A program made the translations under genes and the position numbers. A DNA stretch of 64,000 nucleotides from Flavobacterium fragile (GTDB taxonomy: Bacteria; Bacteroidota; Bacteroidia; Flavobacteriales; Flavobacteriaceae). Of the stretch, positions 1 through 7,414 are shown one piece after another. The first letter of the stretch is position 1. Each line of letters opens with the position of its first letter. The stretch is taken from NCBI RefSeq assembly GCF_023634865.1, contig NZ_JAMLJN010000001.1, positions 372,001 through 436,000 of the forward strand. The letters are read 5' to 3'. The notes under the pieces were generated by a model. That model ran no database searches. It saw only the letters and a program-made list of their open reading frames with translations, and was not told where the DNA came from.

Positions 1-14
1 TGGTTAGGGTGTTT

Positions 15-43
15 TTGTAATCATAATTTTCACACTATCTTTG
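15..43 (+). promoter_or_regulatory. Predicted Bacteroidota promoter of the CBS-domain enzyme gene
   Basis: A TTG at 15-17, an 18-bp spacer and TATCTTTG at 36-43 match the TTG/TAnnTTTG promoter type known from Flavobacterium and Bacteroides. It ends 22 bp before the ATG at 66, which leaves a short leader without a Shine-Dalgarno sequence. Confidence 0.6.
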
Positions 44-65
44 CAAAATATTAGAATAATCAATA

Positions 66-1427
66 ATGAAATACGCAAAAAATATATTAGAAACTATTGG
101 TAATACACCACTAGTTAAGCTTAACAAAGTAACAGCTGAAATTGATGCTCTGGTTTTAGCTAAAGTAGAAACTTTTAATCCAGGTAATTCTGCTAAAGAT
201 AGAATGGCCCTTAAAATGATCGAAGATGCAGAAGCAGATGGTCGTTTAAAGCCGGGAGGAACCATTATTGAAGGAACTTCAGGTAATACTGGAATGGGTT
301 TGGCTTTAGCTGCAATCGTTAAAGGTTATAAGTGTATTTTTGTAATTTCAGACAAACAATCCAAAGAAAAATCAGATATTCTACGTGCTGTAGGAGCTAA
401 AGTAATCATTTGTCCTACGGATGTTGAACCAACTGATCCTCGTTCATATTATTCCGTTTCCAAAAGATTAGGAGAAGAAATTCCAAATTCTTGGTATGTG
501 AATCAATACGATAATCCAAGCAACTCAAAAGCAAATTACGAACAAACGGGTCCTGAGATTTGGGAGCAAACGGATGGTAAAATTACCCATTTTGTTGTAG
601 GCGTTGGTACTGGAGGAACTATTTCTGGTATTGCTAAATATTTGAAAGAGAAAAATCCTAATATTAAAATTTGGGGAGTAGATACGTATGGCTCTGTTTT
701 TAAAAAATATCATGAAACTGGTATTTTTGATCAGAATGAAATTTATTCTTACATTACAGAAGGAATAGGTGAGGATATTTTACCTAAGAACGTTGATTTT
801 TCATTGATTGATGGTTTTACAAAAGTTACAGATAAAGATGCTGCCGTTTACACAAGAAAGATAGCTTTAGAAGAAGGTATTTTTGTTGGAAATTCCTCAG
901 GAGCAGCAGTTAAAGGTTTATTACAATTAAAAGAACACTTCAAGCCAGAAGATGTTGTAGTGGTTTTATTTCACGATTCTGGTAGTCGATATGTAGGTAA
1001 AATGTTTAATGATGATTGGATGCGTGAAAGAGGTTTTCTTGAAGAAGAAATTACTAAAGCAGAAGATTTAATAAAAGAACACATTGATAAACCATTAGTA
1101 ATTGTCCGAACAGAAGAATTAGTTTCGCATGCTATTGAAAGAATGAGAAAGTATAAAATTTCTCAAATTCCTGTTGTTGATGTAAATGGATTTGTTGGCT
1201 CGGTAGATGAATCCGATTTGTTTCAAAGCTATTTAGTAGATAAAAACACAGCTGAAAAGCCTATAAGAGAGGTAATGGGGAAACCTTATCCAATTGTAGC
1301 TGTAGGCACTCCAATAGAAGAAGTTTCAAAATTGATTACAAAGGATAATCAAGCTGTATTAATTGATTTAGGTAATGGAAAACATCACATCATTACAAAA
1401 TATGATATCATTAGTTCTATAAAATAA
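66..1427 (+). CDS. Cysteine synthase / cystathionine beta-synthase family enzyme with CBS domains
   Basis: A fold-type II PLP enzyme of sulfur amino acid metabolism, expected in the cytosol. The PLP lysine is in the NPGNSAKDR motif (K44), the phosphate-binding loop is the EGTSGNTG segment near residue 90, and a GTGGTISG loop lies near residue 180. Residues from about 337 to 453 form a C-terminal pair of CBS-like repeats, as in cystathionine beta-synthase, so the enzyme may be controlled by a nucleotide or S-adenosylmethionine. No N-terminal heme region is present. The length of 453 aa fits bacterial CBS-type enzymes. Whether it makes cystathionine or cysteine cannot be told from sequence alone. 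It is a single gene with its own promoter and a terminator at 1450. Confidence 0.9.
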   Translation: MKYAKNILETIGNTPLVKLNKVTAEIDALVLAKVETFNPGNSAKDRMALKMIEDAEADGRLKPGGTIIEGTSGNTGMGLALAAIVKGYKCIFVISDKQSKEKSDILRAVGAKVIICPTDVEPTDPRSYYSVSKRLGEEIPNSWYVNQYDNPSNSKANYEQTGPEIWEQTDGKITHFVVGVGTGGTISGIAKYLKEKNPNIKIWGVDTYGSVFKKYHETGIFDQNEIYSYITEGIGEDILPKNVDFSLIDGFTKVTDKDAAVYTRKIALEEGIFVGNSSGAAVKGLLQLKEHFKPEDVVVVLFHDSGSRYVGKMFNDDWMRERGFLEEEITKAEDLIKEHIDKPLVIVRTEELVSHAIERMRKYKISQIPVVDVNGFVGSVDESDLFQSYLVDKNTAEKPIREVMGKPYPIVAVGTPIEEVSKLITKDNQAVLIDLGNGKHHIITKYDIISSIK

Positions 1428-1449
1428 TAATTTTATATTCGATTTAATT

Positions 1450-1481
1450 AACCTGTAAATTAATTTTTGCAGGTTTTTTTA
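1450..1481 (+). terminator. Rho-independent terminator after the CBS-domain gene
   Basis: AACCTG (1450-1455) pairs with CAGGTT (1470-1475), the inner A/T bases can extend the stem, and a run of T follows. Confidence 0.7.
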
Positions 1482-1521
1482 TTTTTATATATTTGTTATT
1501 CAATTATATACGCCATACAAA

Positions 1522-2790
1522 ATGAAAGAAGATTTTTTGCACTACTTGTGGCAATTCAAGAAATTTGATATTTCAAAATTACAAACCACTAAAGGAGAGT
1601 CTATTCAGATTCTTAATTCAGGTCAATACCTTCAGTTAGCTGGACCAGATTTTTTTAATGCACAACTTATTATCGGAAATCAAAAATGGGCTGGAAATGT
1701 TGAGATACATCTCAAATCATCTGATTGGTACCTACATAACCATGAAAAAGATCCAAATTATGATTCTGTGATTTTACATGTTGTTTGGGAAAATGATGTT
1801 CCCATTTTTAGAAAAGATAATTCTGAACTTCCAACATTGGAACTAAAAGAACATATTTCCTTTTCAGATTTACAGAATTATCAATCTTTAATGGCACAAA
1901 AATCATGGATATATTGCGAAAATGAAATTAAGAATGTGGATGGTTTTGTTTTTCAAAATTGGAAGGAACGTTTGTTTTTAGAGCGATTGGAAAGAAAATC
2001 AGAATTAATTTTTGAATTAGTTGAAGATTTTAATCAAGATTGGGAAGCAATTTTGTTTTGTTTACTAGCAAAGAATTTTGGATTGAACACTAACGGGGAA
2101 ATTTTTTTCAAAATTGCTAAATCCATTCCGTTTTCAATTATAAGGAAAGAATCATTTTCTTTAGAATCTCTTGAGGCTTTGTTTCTGGGGCAAGCAAATT
2201 TACTTTCTTCAGATTTTCAAGATACATATGCTAAGGAGTTGCAAAAGCAGTACCTTTATTTGCTTCAGAAGTATCAATTAAAAGACATGATTACAGAATG
2301 TGTATCATTTTACAAACATCGTCCAGATAATTTTCCAACAATTCGTTTGGCGCAATTGGCTAACGTATATTTTCATCAGAAAAATCTATTTTCACAGTTG
2401 ATAAGTTGTAATTCAATGAAACAATTTTATCAAATTTTTAATATTGGTGTTAGTCAATATTGGGAAACCCATTATAACTTTGACAAGAAAAGTTCTAAAA
2501 AGGTAAAAAAACTTTCTATGTCGTTCATCGATTTATTGGTTGTAAATACTATCATTCCTTTGCGTTTTGCTTATGCTTTAAGTCAGAAAAAAGATATAAT
2601 AGAAGAGTTAATTGATATCGTTTCTTTAATTCCTTCTGAGAAAAATGCAATAATTGAAAAGTTTGCATCTTTTGGAGTTATATCAAAAAATGCATTTGAA
2701 TCCCAATCATTATTACAATTAAAAAAAGAATATTGCGATTTTAAAAAGTGTTTAGATTGTTCTGTCGGAATCAATATTCTAAGAAAATAA
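1522..2790 (+). CDS. DUF2851 family protein
   Basis: A 422-aa protein of the DUF2851 family, which is widespread in Bacteroidota and has no established function. The N-terminal segment around LAGPDFFNAQLIIG and the W-x-GNVEIHLKSSDWYLH stretch (about residues 40-75) are typical of the family. The C-terminus holds a small cluster of cysteines (YCDFKKCLDC, about residues 405-415) that could bind a metal. No signal peptide or membrane segment is visible, so a cytosolic location is likely. It is followed by the short PspC-like gene after 11 bp, which suggests cotranscription. I cannot assign a reaction. Confidence 0.85.
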   Translation: MKEDFLHYLWQFKKFDISKLQTTKGESIQILNSGQYLQLAGPDFFNAQLIIGNQKWAGNVEIHLKSSDWYLHNHEKDPNYDSVILHVVWENDVPIFRKDNSELPTLELKEHISFSDLQNYQSLMAQKSWIYCENEIKNVDGFVFQNWKERLFLERLERKSELIFELVEDFNQDWEAILFCLLAKNFGLNTNGEIFFKIAKSIPFSIIRKESFSLESLEALFLGQANLLSSDFQDTYAKELQKQYLYLLQKYQLKDMITECVSFYKHRPDNFPTIRLAQLANVYFHQKNLFSQLISCNSMKQFYQIFNIGVSQYWETHYNFDKKSSKKVKKLSMSFIDLLVVNTIIPLRFAYALSQKKDIIEELIDIVSLIPSEKNAIIEKFASFGVISKNAFESQSLLQLKKEYCDFKKCLDCSVGINILRK

Positions 2791-2801
2791 TTGTAATTTT
2801 G

Positions 2802-3038
2802 ATGAAAAATTTTGAAATGATTCAGAACCTATTACATTTTTTTGAAAGGCATGGTTTTTTTGTAGCATCACGCCTTGCTGATCGTTTAGGTATGCGAGCC
2901 ACTAATGTTCGTTTGTTTTTTATTTATATTTCTTTCATTACTGTTGGTTTAGGTTTTGGTCTTTATCTAACGTTAGCTTTTCTATTAAAGCTTAAAGATA
3001 TGATACGAACTAAAAGAAGTTCGGTTTTTGATCTGTAA
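2802..3038 (+). CDS. PspC-like small membrane protein
   Basis: A 78-aa protein with one hydrophobic helix (about residues 38-62, FFIYISFITVGLGFGLYL) after a basic amphipathic part containing ASRLADRLGMRATNVRLFF. This layout is that of the PspC domain: a short helix-turn segment that precedes a transmembrane helix. PspC proteins take part in envelope stress responses in other bacteria. The open frame could begin at 2748 inside the previous gene, but the ATG at 2802 lies just after that gene's stop and starts the part that looks like the family. Function here is inferred from family only. Confidence 0.7.
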   Translation: MKNFEMIQNLLHFFERHGFFVASRLADRLGMRATNVRLFFIYISFITVGLGFGLYLTLAFLLKLKDMIRTKRSSVFDL

Positions 3039-3215
3039 ATTTTTGGTTAAACTATTAATGGTTTTTTATGAATGATTTAGCATATAACTTGTTTAACTAT
3101 TCATATTTAATATTTAGCATCATAACATTTTTTTATTTAGCTTTATGAAATTTCAAAGTTATTTGATTCTATTCAAGTATTTTGATATTCATCCATTAGC
3201 CAAAATAGTTTTAAT

Positions 3216-4094
3216 ATGACTAAATTAAAGACATATTTCTTGTTTTCTAGAGATCATAGAAGTGGAATTTTTTTGTTATTTACACTCATTATTTTAGTTC
3301 AACTTGCCTACTTTTTTTTTAAAGATGATTTTTTTAATCTAAAAAATAATTCTAATGATAAGGCATGGTTATCCATACAAAACGAAATAGATAGTTTAAA
3401 AAATATCCATCAAAATAAGAAAGATACGATATTTCCATTTAATCCAAACTTTATAACCGATTACAAAGGTTATAAGTTAGGGATGTCAATTCAAGAAATT
3501 GATCGCTTGCATGCTTTTCGTAACAAAGGGGAATATGTTAATTCTGCAAAAGAATTTCAACATGTTACTAAGGTTTCGGATGCTTTTTTAGCAAAAATTA
3601 GTCCGTACTTCAAATTTCCTGATTGGGTAAAAAATAAAACAAATATTACTTCACAAAAGTTTCATAAGTTTTTACCAAAGGAAAAAGAAAAGATAATTCA
3701 AAAAGATATTAATTCAGCAAGTAGAGAAGATTTAATTGCAGTCTATGGTATCGGAGAAAAATTAGCTGATAAAATTATGCAAGAAAAAGAAAAGTTGGGT
3801 TGTTTTGTTAGTATGGGGCAATTTCAATTTATTTGGGGAATTAGTCCAGAAGCTTTGGCCGATTTAGAGAAGAGATTTACTGTTAAAAGTCAAGATGGAT
3901 TGAAGAAAATTAAGATTAATGAACTGTCTCAAAAAGATTTAGTAAAGTTTCCTTATTTTAATTATGCTTTGGCCAAAGAAATTGTCATCTACAGAACTAT
4001 GAATAACGGAATTAAAAATATTGACGATTTAACAAAAATTAAAGGAATGCCTAATGATAAAATACAAATAATCAACTTATATTTGGATTTTTAA
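3216..4094 (+). CDS. Membrane-anchored helix-hairpin-helix (ComEA-like) protein
   Basis: A 292-aa protein with one N-terminal transmembrane helix (about residues 17-36) followed by a linker and helix-hairpin-helix repeats. The clearest repeat is INSASREDLIAVYGIGEKLADKI (about residues 166-190); a second, KINELSQKDLVKFPYFNYALAKEIV, and a third, weaker one near the C-terminus follow. HhH domains of the ComEA kind bind DNA without sequence preference. The anchor and the lack of other domains suggest an envelope DNA-binding role, possibly in DNA uptake, but no other competence gene is nearby. The start is the only ATG that includes the membrane helix. Confidence 0.75.
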   Translation: MTKLKTYFLFSRDHRSGIFLLFTLIILVQLAYFFFKDDFFNLKNNSNDKAWLSIQNEIDSLKNIHQNKKDTIFPFNPNFITDYKGYKLGMSIQEIDRLHAFRNKGEYVNSAKEFQHVTKVSDAFLAKISPYFKFPDWVKNKTNITSQKFHKFLPKEKEKIIQKDINSASREDLIAVYGIGEKLADKIMQEKEKLGCFVSMGQFQFIWGISPEALADLEKRFTVKSQDGLKKIKINELSQKDLVKFPYFNYALAKEIVIYRTMNNGIKNIDDLTKIKGMPNDKIQIINLYLDF

Positions 4095-4131
4095 AATCAT
4101 ACCACAAAACAAACATAACATTAATAGTTTT

Positions 4132-5298
4132 ATGAATTCGATATATTTCACTGAAGAACACGAATTATTTAGAAAAAGTTTTAGAGATTTTTTACAGAAA
4201 GAAGTAGTACCACACATAGAGAAATGGGAAAAAACAGGAACCATTGATCGTTTTATTTGGGAAAAATTTGGTGAGATGGGTTTCTTTGGATTGAATTATC
4301 CAGAGGCTTATGGTGGAATGAATTTGGATTTATTTTACACTGTTATCTTTTTAGAAGAATTACAAAAAATTAAGTCTTCTGGTTTTGCAGCTGCTATGTG
4401 GGCTCATGCATATTTAGCAATGACACATTTAAACGCAGAAGGAGACGAGCGAATTAAACAAGATTATTTGGCGCCTAGTATAGCTGGAAAAAAAATTGGG
4501 GCATTATGCATTACAGAACCTTTTGGAGGTAGTGATGTAGCAGGAATGAGAACTAATGCAATTCGAAAAGGGGATAAATTTGTAATTAACGGTTCTAAGA
4601 CTTTTATAACAAATGGGGTGTATGCTGATTATTATGTAGTGGCAGCCAAAACGAATACAGAATTAGGTAACAAAGGGATTAGTATCTTCTTGGTTGATAC
4701 TAACACAAAAGGAATATCCGCTACAAAATTAGATAAATTAGGATGGAGAGCCTCTGATACTGCGGAAATAGCATTTGATAGTGTGGAAATTCCTTTGGAG
4801 AATTTAATGGGTGAAGAAGGAAAAGGTTTTCCTTATATTATGCAGCATTTCGCTTTAGAACGTCTGATAATGGCAATCAACGCTCATGCACGAGCTGAAT
4901 ATGCGATCGATTATACATTAGAATACATGTCACAAAGAGAAGCTTTTGGAAATACAATTAATAAGTTTCAGGCTCTAAGACATACTATGGTAGAGCATGC
5001 TACAGAAGTGGAACATTGTAAGATTTTTAATTATGCTGCTGTAGCCAGATTAATCAAAGGGGAATATGTAGTTAAAGAAGCTACTATGGCTAAATTAAAG
5101 TCTACTAAGGTTGCAGATCAAGTAATTTATGATTGTTTGCAAATGTTAGGAGGTTATGGTTATATGGAAGAATATCCTTTAGCTCGTTTGTTAAGAGATA
5201 GTCGTTTGGGACCTATTGGTGGAGGAACTTCAGAGATTTTGAAGGAAATTTTATCAAAAATGATTATTGATAATAAAGATTACAAGCCAGCAGTTTAA
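4132..5298 (+). CDS. Acyl-CoA dehydrogenase (long-chain/isovaleryl type by active-site position)
   Basis: A 388-aa FAD enzyme that oxidises acyl-CoA to enoyl-CoA in fatty-acid or branched-chain amino-acid breakdown. All three ACAD domains are present; CITEPFGGSDVAGM (about residues 116-129) is the substrate/FAD signature and the C-terminus ends in the GGGTSEILKEI segment. In short- and medium-chain enzymes the catalytic Glu sits just before GT in that segment; here it is Gly. Instead a Glu lies at E243 in ALERLIMA, the position used by isovaleryl- and long-chain enzymes. The exact substrate is open. A strong terminator follows at 5318. Confidence 0.9.
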   Translation: MNSIYFTEEHELFRKSFRDFLQKEVVPHIEKWEKTGTIDRFIWEKFGEMGFFGLNYPEAYGGMNLDLFYTVIFLEELQKIKSSGFAAAMWAHAYLAMTHLNAEGDERIKQDYLAPSIAGKKIGALCITEPFGGSDVAGMRTNAIRKGDKFVINGSKTFITNGVYADYYVVAAKTNTELGNKGISIFLVDTNTKGISATKLDKLGWRASDTAEIAFDSVEIPLENLMGEEGKGFPYIMQHFALERLIMAINAHARAEYAIDYTLEYMSQREAFGNTINKFQALRHTMVEHATEVEHCKIFNYAAVARLIKGEYVVKEATMAKLKSTKVADQVIYDCLQMLGGYGYMEEYPLARLLRDSRLGPIGGGTSEILKEILSKMIIDNKDYKPAV

Positions 5299-5317
5299 CA
5301 AAGTAATTTAAATTATT

Positions 5318-5346
5318 AAAATCCTATTCAATGAATAGGATTTTTT
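5318..5346 (+). terminator. Rho-independent terminator after the acyl-CoA dehydrogenase gene
   Basis: An almost perfect palindrome, ATCCTATT...AATAGGAT, flanked by A and followed by six T. Confidence 0.85.
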
Positions 5347-5408
5347 ATTTTTAATATATTAATTTAAAAAGTTTGCAAAAGTGATTTTTTAATTAAAAAA
5401 ATAATTTC

Positions 5409-5416
5409 TACATTTG
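5409..5416 (+). promoter_or_regulatory. Predicted -7 element of the rpsU promoter
   Basis: TACATTTG fits the TAnnTTTG consensus 30 bp before the rpsU start. I see no convincing TTG at the usual distance upstream, so the -33 half is weak. Confidence 0.5.
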
Positions 5417-5429
5417 CACCCTTAACGAG

Positions 5430-5437
5430 AGGAGGTG
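5430..5437 (+). promoter_or_regulatory. Strong Shine-Dalgarno sequence of rpsU
   Basis: AGGAGGTG is an 8-nt match to the 3' end of 16S rRNA, 8 nt before the ATG at 5446. Other genes in this window start without such a site. In Flavobacterium the anti-SD is normally hidden by bS21, bS18 and bS6 on the ribosome, and 30S subunits lacking bS21 can translate rpsU by its SD. This site therefore probably provides autoregulation. Confidence 0.85.
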
Positions 5438-5445
5438 TCTATATT

Positions 5446-5640
5446 ATGTTAATTATACCAATTAAAGACGGAGAAAATATCGATAGAGCATTAAAGCGCT
5501 ATAAAAGAAAGTTTGATAAAACAGGGACTGTTCGTCAATTAAGAGCACGTCAGCAATTTACGAAGCCTTCTGTAATCAAAAGAGCTCAAATTCAAAAGGC
5601 TGCTTATATTCAAGGATTAAGAGATTCATTAGAGAATTAA
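5446..5640 (+). CDS. rpsU: Small ribosomal subunit protein bS21
   Basis: A 64-aa basic protein that begins MLIIPIKDGENIDRALKRYK, the flavobacterial form of bS21. It sits near the 3' end of 16S rRNA in the 30S subunit and in Bacteroidota helps to cover the anti-Shine-Dalgarno sequence. Length and residue pattern fit the family from end to end. The ATG has a strong SD (5430-5437), which is exceptional in this phylum. It heads the block rpsU, recombinase, hpf, tRNAs, tuf. A hairpin with a T run directly after the gene suggests that much of its transcript ends before the recombinase. Confidence 0.97.
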   Translation: MLIIPIKDGENIDRALKRYKRKFDKTGTVRQLRARQQFTKPSVIKRAQIQKAAYIQGLRDSLEN

Positions 5641-5661
5641 TATTTTTGAAATAATCATACT

Positions 5662-5705
5662 AACCGCTAAAAATAAAGTGTAACTTTGTTTTAGCGGTTT
5701 TTTTT
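5662..5705 (+). terminator. Terminator between rpsU and the recombinase gene
   Basis: AACCGCTAAAA (5662-5672) pairs with TTTTAGCGGTT (5689-5699), and the loop can pair further (AAAG/CTTT). The T run ends right at the ATG of the next gene at 5706, so the terminator occupies the whole translation-initiation region of that gene. Confidence 0.85.
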
Positions 5706-6596
5706 ATGACTACAAATTTACAAGCATATCAGCACTATTTGGTAAAAGAGAAAAACTATTCTCCTTTAACTGTTCGAGCTTATGTGGATGATATTTTGTC
5801 TTTTCAGAATTATTTACTTGAGCATTCTATTGCTCTTGAAGAAGTGGTTTATTCAAATGTAAGGAATTGGATAGTTTTATTGATGGAGCAAAAAATATCG
5901 CCTACATCGATTAATCGGAAAATTTCATCCTTAAAATCATATTATAAGTTTTTGCTTAAAATAAAGCAGATTTCAGTTAATCCCTTGTTGAAACATAAAT
6001 CGTTAAAAACAGCTAAGAAAATTCAAATTCCTTTTTCGGAAATTGAATTGAAAGAAGTTTTGTTAGATGATGTTGATTTAAATGATTTTGAAACGGTTCG
6101 AAATCGATTTATTGTCGAACTTTTTTACACAACTGGAATTCGCAGAGCCGAATTGATTAATCTAAAATTGAATAGCGTAGATGAAATTAAAAAAACACTC
6201 AAGGTTTTAGGAAAAAGAAATAAGGAGCGAGTGTTGCCAATCTTGGATTCTACTTTCGTTTTATATCACCAATATAAAATACAACGCTTTAAATTAGAAT
6301 GTATTGAGGATAAGGATGTGTTAATTTTATCAAAAAAAGGATGTAAAATCAGCGAATCGTTTGTGTATCGATTAATAAATGATTACTTTAGTAATGTCTC
6401 AAAAAAAGAAAAAAAGAGTCCACACGTTCTTAGGCATACTTTTGCAACACATCTGTTGAATAATGGTGCCGATTTAAATTCAGTAAAAGAGTTATTAGGT
6501 CATGTCAGTTTGTCTTCAACTCAAATTTATACTCACAGTAGTTTGTCGGAGTTGAAGAAAGTATATCAAGATGCACATCCAAGAAATAAAAAATAA
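5706..6596 (+). CDS. Tyrosine recombinase of the XerC/XerD type
   Basis: A 296-aa tyrosine recombinase with an N-terminal SAM-like core-binding domain (about residues 1-85) and a C-terminal catalytic domain. Visible catalytic residues are Arg in TTGIRRAEL, HxxR in HVLRHTFATHLL, His in LLGHVSL and the nucleophile Tyr in TQIYTH. The size equals that of Xer proteins that resolve chromosome dimers at dif. The fixed location between rpsU and hpf argues for a housekeeping protein rather than a mobile-element integrase. XerC and XerD cannot be told apart here. The start codon directly follows the T run of a terminator, so its expression may depend on read-through. Confidence 0.88.
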   Translation: MTTNLQAYQHYLVKEKNYSPLTVRAYVDDILSFQNYLLEHSIALEEVVYSNVRNWIVLLMEQKISPTSINRKISSLKSYYKFLLKIKQISVNPLLKHKSLKTAKKIQIPFSEIELKEVLLDDVDLNDFETVRNRFIVELFYTTGIRRAELINLKLNSVDEIKKTLKVLGKRNKERVLPILDSTFVLYHQYKIQRFKLECIEDKDVLILSKKGCKISESFVYRLINDYFSNVSKKEKKSPHVLRHTFATHLLNNGADLNSVKELLGHVSLSSTQIYTHSSLSELKKVYQDAHPRNKK

Positions 6597-6627
6597 CTCG
6601 ATTGTATAACCTTTAATTAATAGGATT

Positions 6628-6930
6628 ATGAAAGTTAACGTTCAAGCAGTAAATTTTAATGTAGACAGAAAATTAGTAGATTTTATTCAAGAAAGATTGG
6701 ATAAGTTAGAAAAGTTTTATGATAAGATAGTTTCTTCTGAAGTATTTTTGAAATTAGAGAATACGAGTGATAAGGAAAATAAAACAGTTGAAATTAAAAT
6801 TCATGTACCAGGTGATGAGTTTTTGGTTAAGAAAACAGCTAAAAGTTTTGAAGAGGCGGTTGACTTATCTGTCGATTCTTTGGAGCGAGTAGTTACAAAA
6901 AGAAAAGAAAAATTACGTTCTCACTCTTAA
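6628..6930 (+). CDS. hpf: Ribosome hibernation-promoting factor, HPF/YfiA family
   Basis: A 100-aa protein of the short HPF/RaiA family. It starts MKVNVQAVNFNVDRKLVDFI and shows the beta-alpha-beta-beta-beta-alpha pattern that binds the 30S decoding centre in non-growing cells, blocking translation and protecting ribosomes. The long-HPF C-terminal dimerisation domain is absent, so this is the short form. It lies 31 bp behind the Xer gene in the same direction and before the tRNA/tuf block, consistent with a group of ribosome-related genes. Confidence 0.93.
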   Translation: MKVNVQAVNFNVDRKLVDFIQERLDKLEKFYDKIVSSEVFLKLENTSDKENKTVEIKIHVPGDEFLVKKTAKSFEEAVDLSVDSLERVVTKRKEKLRSHS

Positions 6931-6953
6931 ATAGAAAAAAAAATTAAAAAATG

Positions 6954-6984
6954 TTTTGATTCAAAAATAAATTATATACATTTG
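6954..6984 (+). promoter_or_regulatory. Predicted promoter of the tRNA-tuf operon
   Basis: TTTTG (6954-6958), an 18-bp spacer and TACATTTG (6977-6984) form a near-consensus Bacteroidota promoter 38 bp before the first tRNA. No other promoter of this quality is seen before tuf. Confidence 0.75.
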
Positions 6985-7022
6985 CAGTCCGTTAGAAATA
7001 GCGGACTTTTTATATTTAAGTT

Positions 7023-7096
7023 GCCGGTGTAGCTCAGCTGGCTAGAGCAGCTGATTTGTAATCAGCAGGTCGTGGGTTCGAGTCCCTCCATCGGCT
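7023..7096 (+). tRNA. tRNA-Thr (anticodon TGT)
   Basis: A full cloverleaf of 74 nt. The acceptor GCCGGTG pairs with the 3' end before CGGCT (with G-U pairs), the anticodon stem GCTGA/TCAGC encloses the loop TTTGTAA, and the T arm has GTTCGAGTC. CCA is not encoded. Confidence 0.96.
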
Positions 7097-7128
7097 CTAA
7101 GTTTTGGTTTCTAAAATATAAATGGATT

Positions 7129-7210
7129 GGGGAGATACTCAAGCGGCCAACGAGGGCGGACTGTAAATCCGCTGACTAAGTCTTCGCAGGTTCGAATCCT
7201 GCTCTCCCCA
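7129..7210 (+). tRNA. tRNA-Tyr (anticodon GTA)
   Basis: A class II tRNA of 82 nt with a long variable arm. The acceptor GGGGAGA pairs with TCTCCCC, and the anticodon loop CTGTAAA carries GTA. The T arm is GGTTCGAATCC. It lies 32 bp after tRNA-Thr. Confidence 0.96.
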
Positions 7211-7218
7211 CAATGAAA

Positions 7219-7276
7219 ATTAGGATTTAGAAAAACGAATTTGGATATTTCTGAATTCTGAATTCTAACTTCTGAA
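7219..7276 (+). repeat. Heptanucleotide-periodic tract between tRNA-Tyr and tRNA-Thr
   Basis: Four units TTCTGAA, TTCTGAA, TTCTAAC, TTCTGAA occupy 7249-7276. A less regular set (ATTAGGA, TTTAGAA, AAACGAA, TTTGGAT) occupies 7219-7246 with a 2-bp shift between. The tract fills almost the whole 75-bp spacer between the two tRNA genes. Confidence 0.75.
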
Positions 7277-7285
7277 CTCACAAAA

Positions 7286-7357
7286 GCCGGTGTAGCTCAG
7301 GGGTAGAGTGCTTCCTTGGTAAGGAAGAGGTCACGGGTTCAATTCCCGTCATTGGCT
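7286..7357 (+). tRNA. tRNA-Thr (anticodon GGT)
   Basis: A 72-nt cloverleaf. Acceptor GCCGGTG pairs with CATTGGC (G-U pairs included), the anticodon stem CTTCC/GGAAG encloses TTGGTAA, and the T arm is GGGTTCAATTCCC. It is the tRNA directly before tuf. Confidence 0.96.
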
Positions 7358-7414
7358 CTTAAGAAAGTTTATTTTTTGAACACTAATATATAACTAAGAT
7401 TAAATTATTAAATC

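Noticed and set aside
3039..3215. Search for a small RNA or riboswitch in the 177-bp gap before the HhH gene
   Set aside because: Only A/T-rich sequence without a stable hairpin or known leader motif.
5706..6596. Tyrosine recombinase as integrase of a mobile element next to the tRNA cluster
   Set aside because: Its length, domain order and place between rpsU and hpf fit a housekeeping Xer protein. No att repeats of the tRNAs, cargo genes or phage genes surround it.
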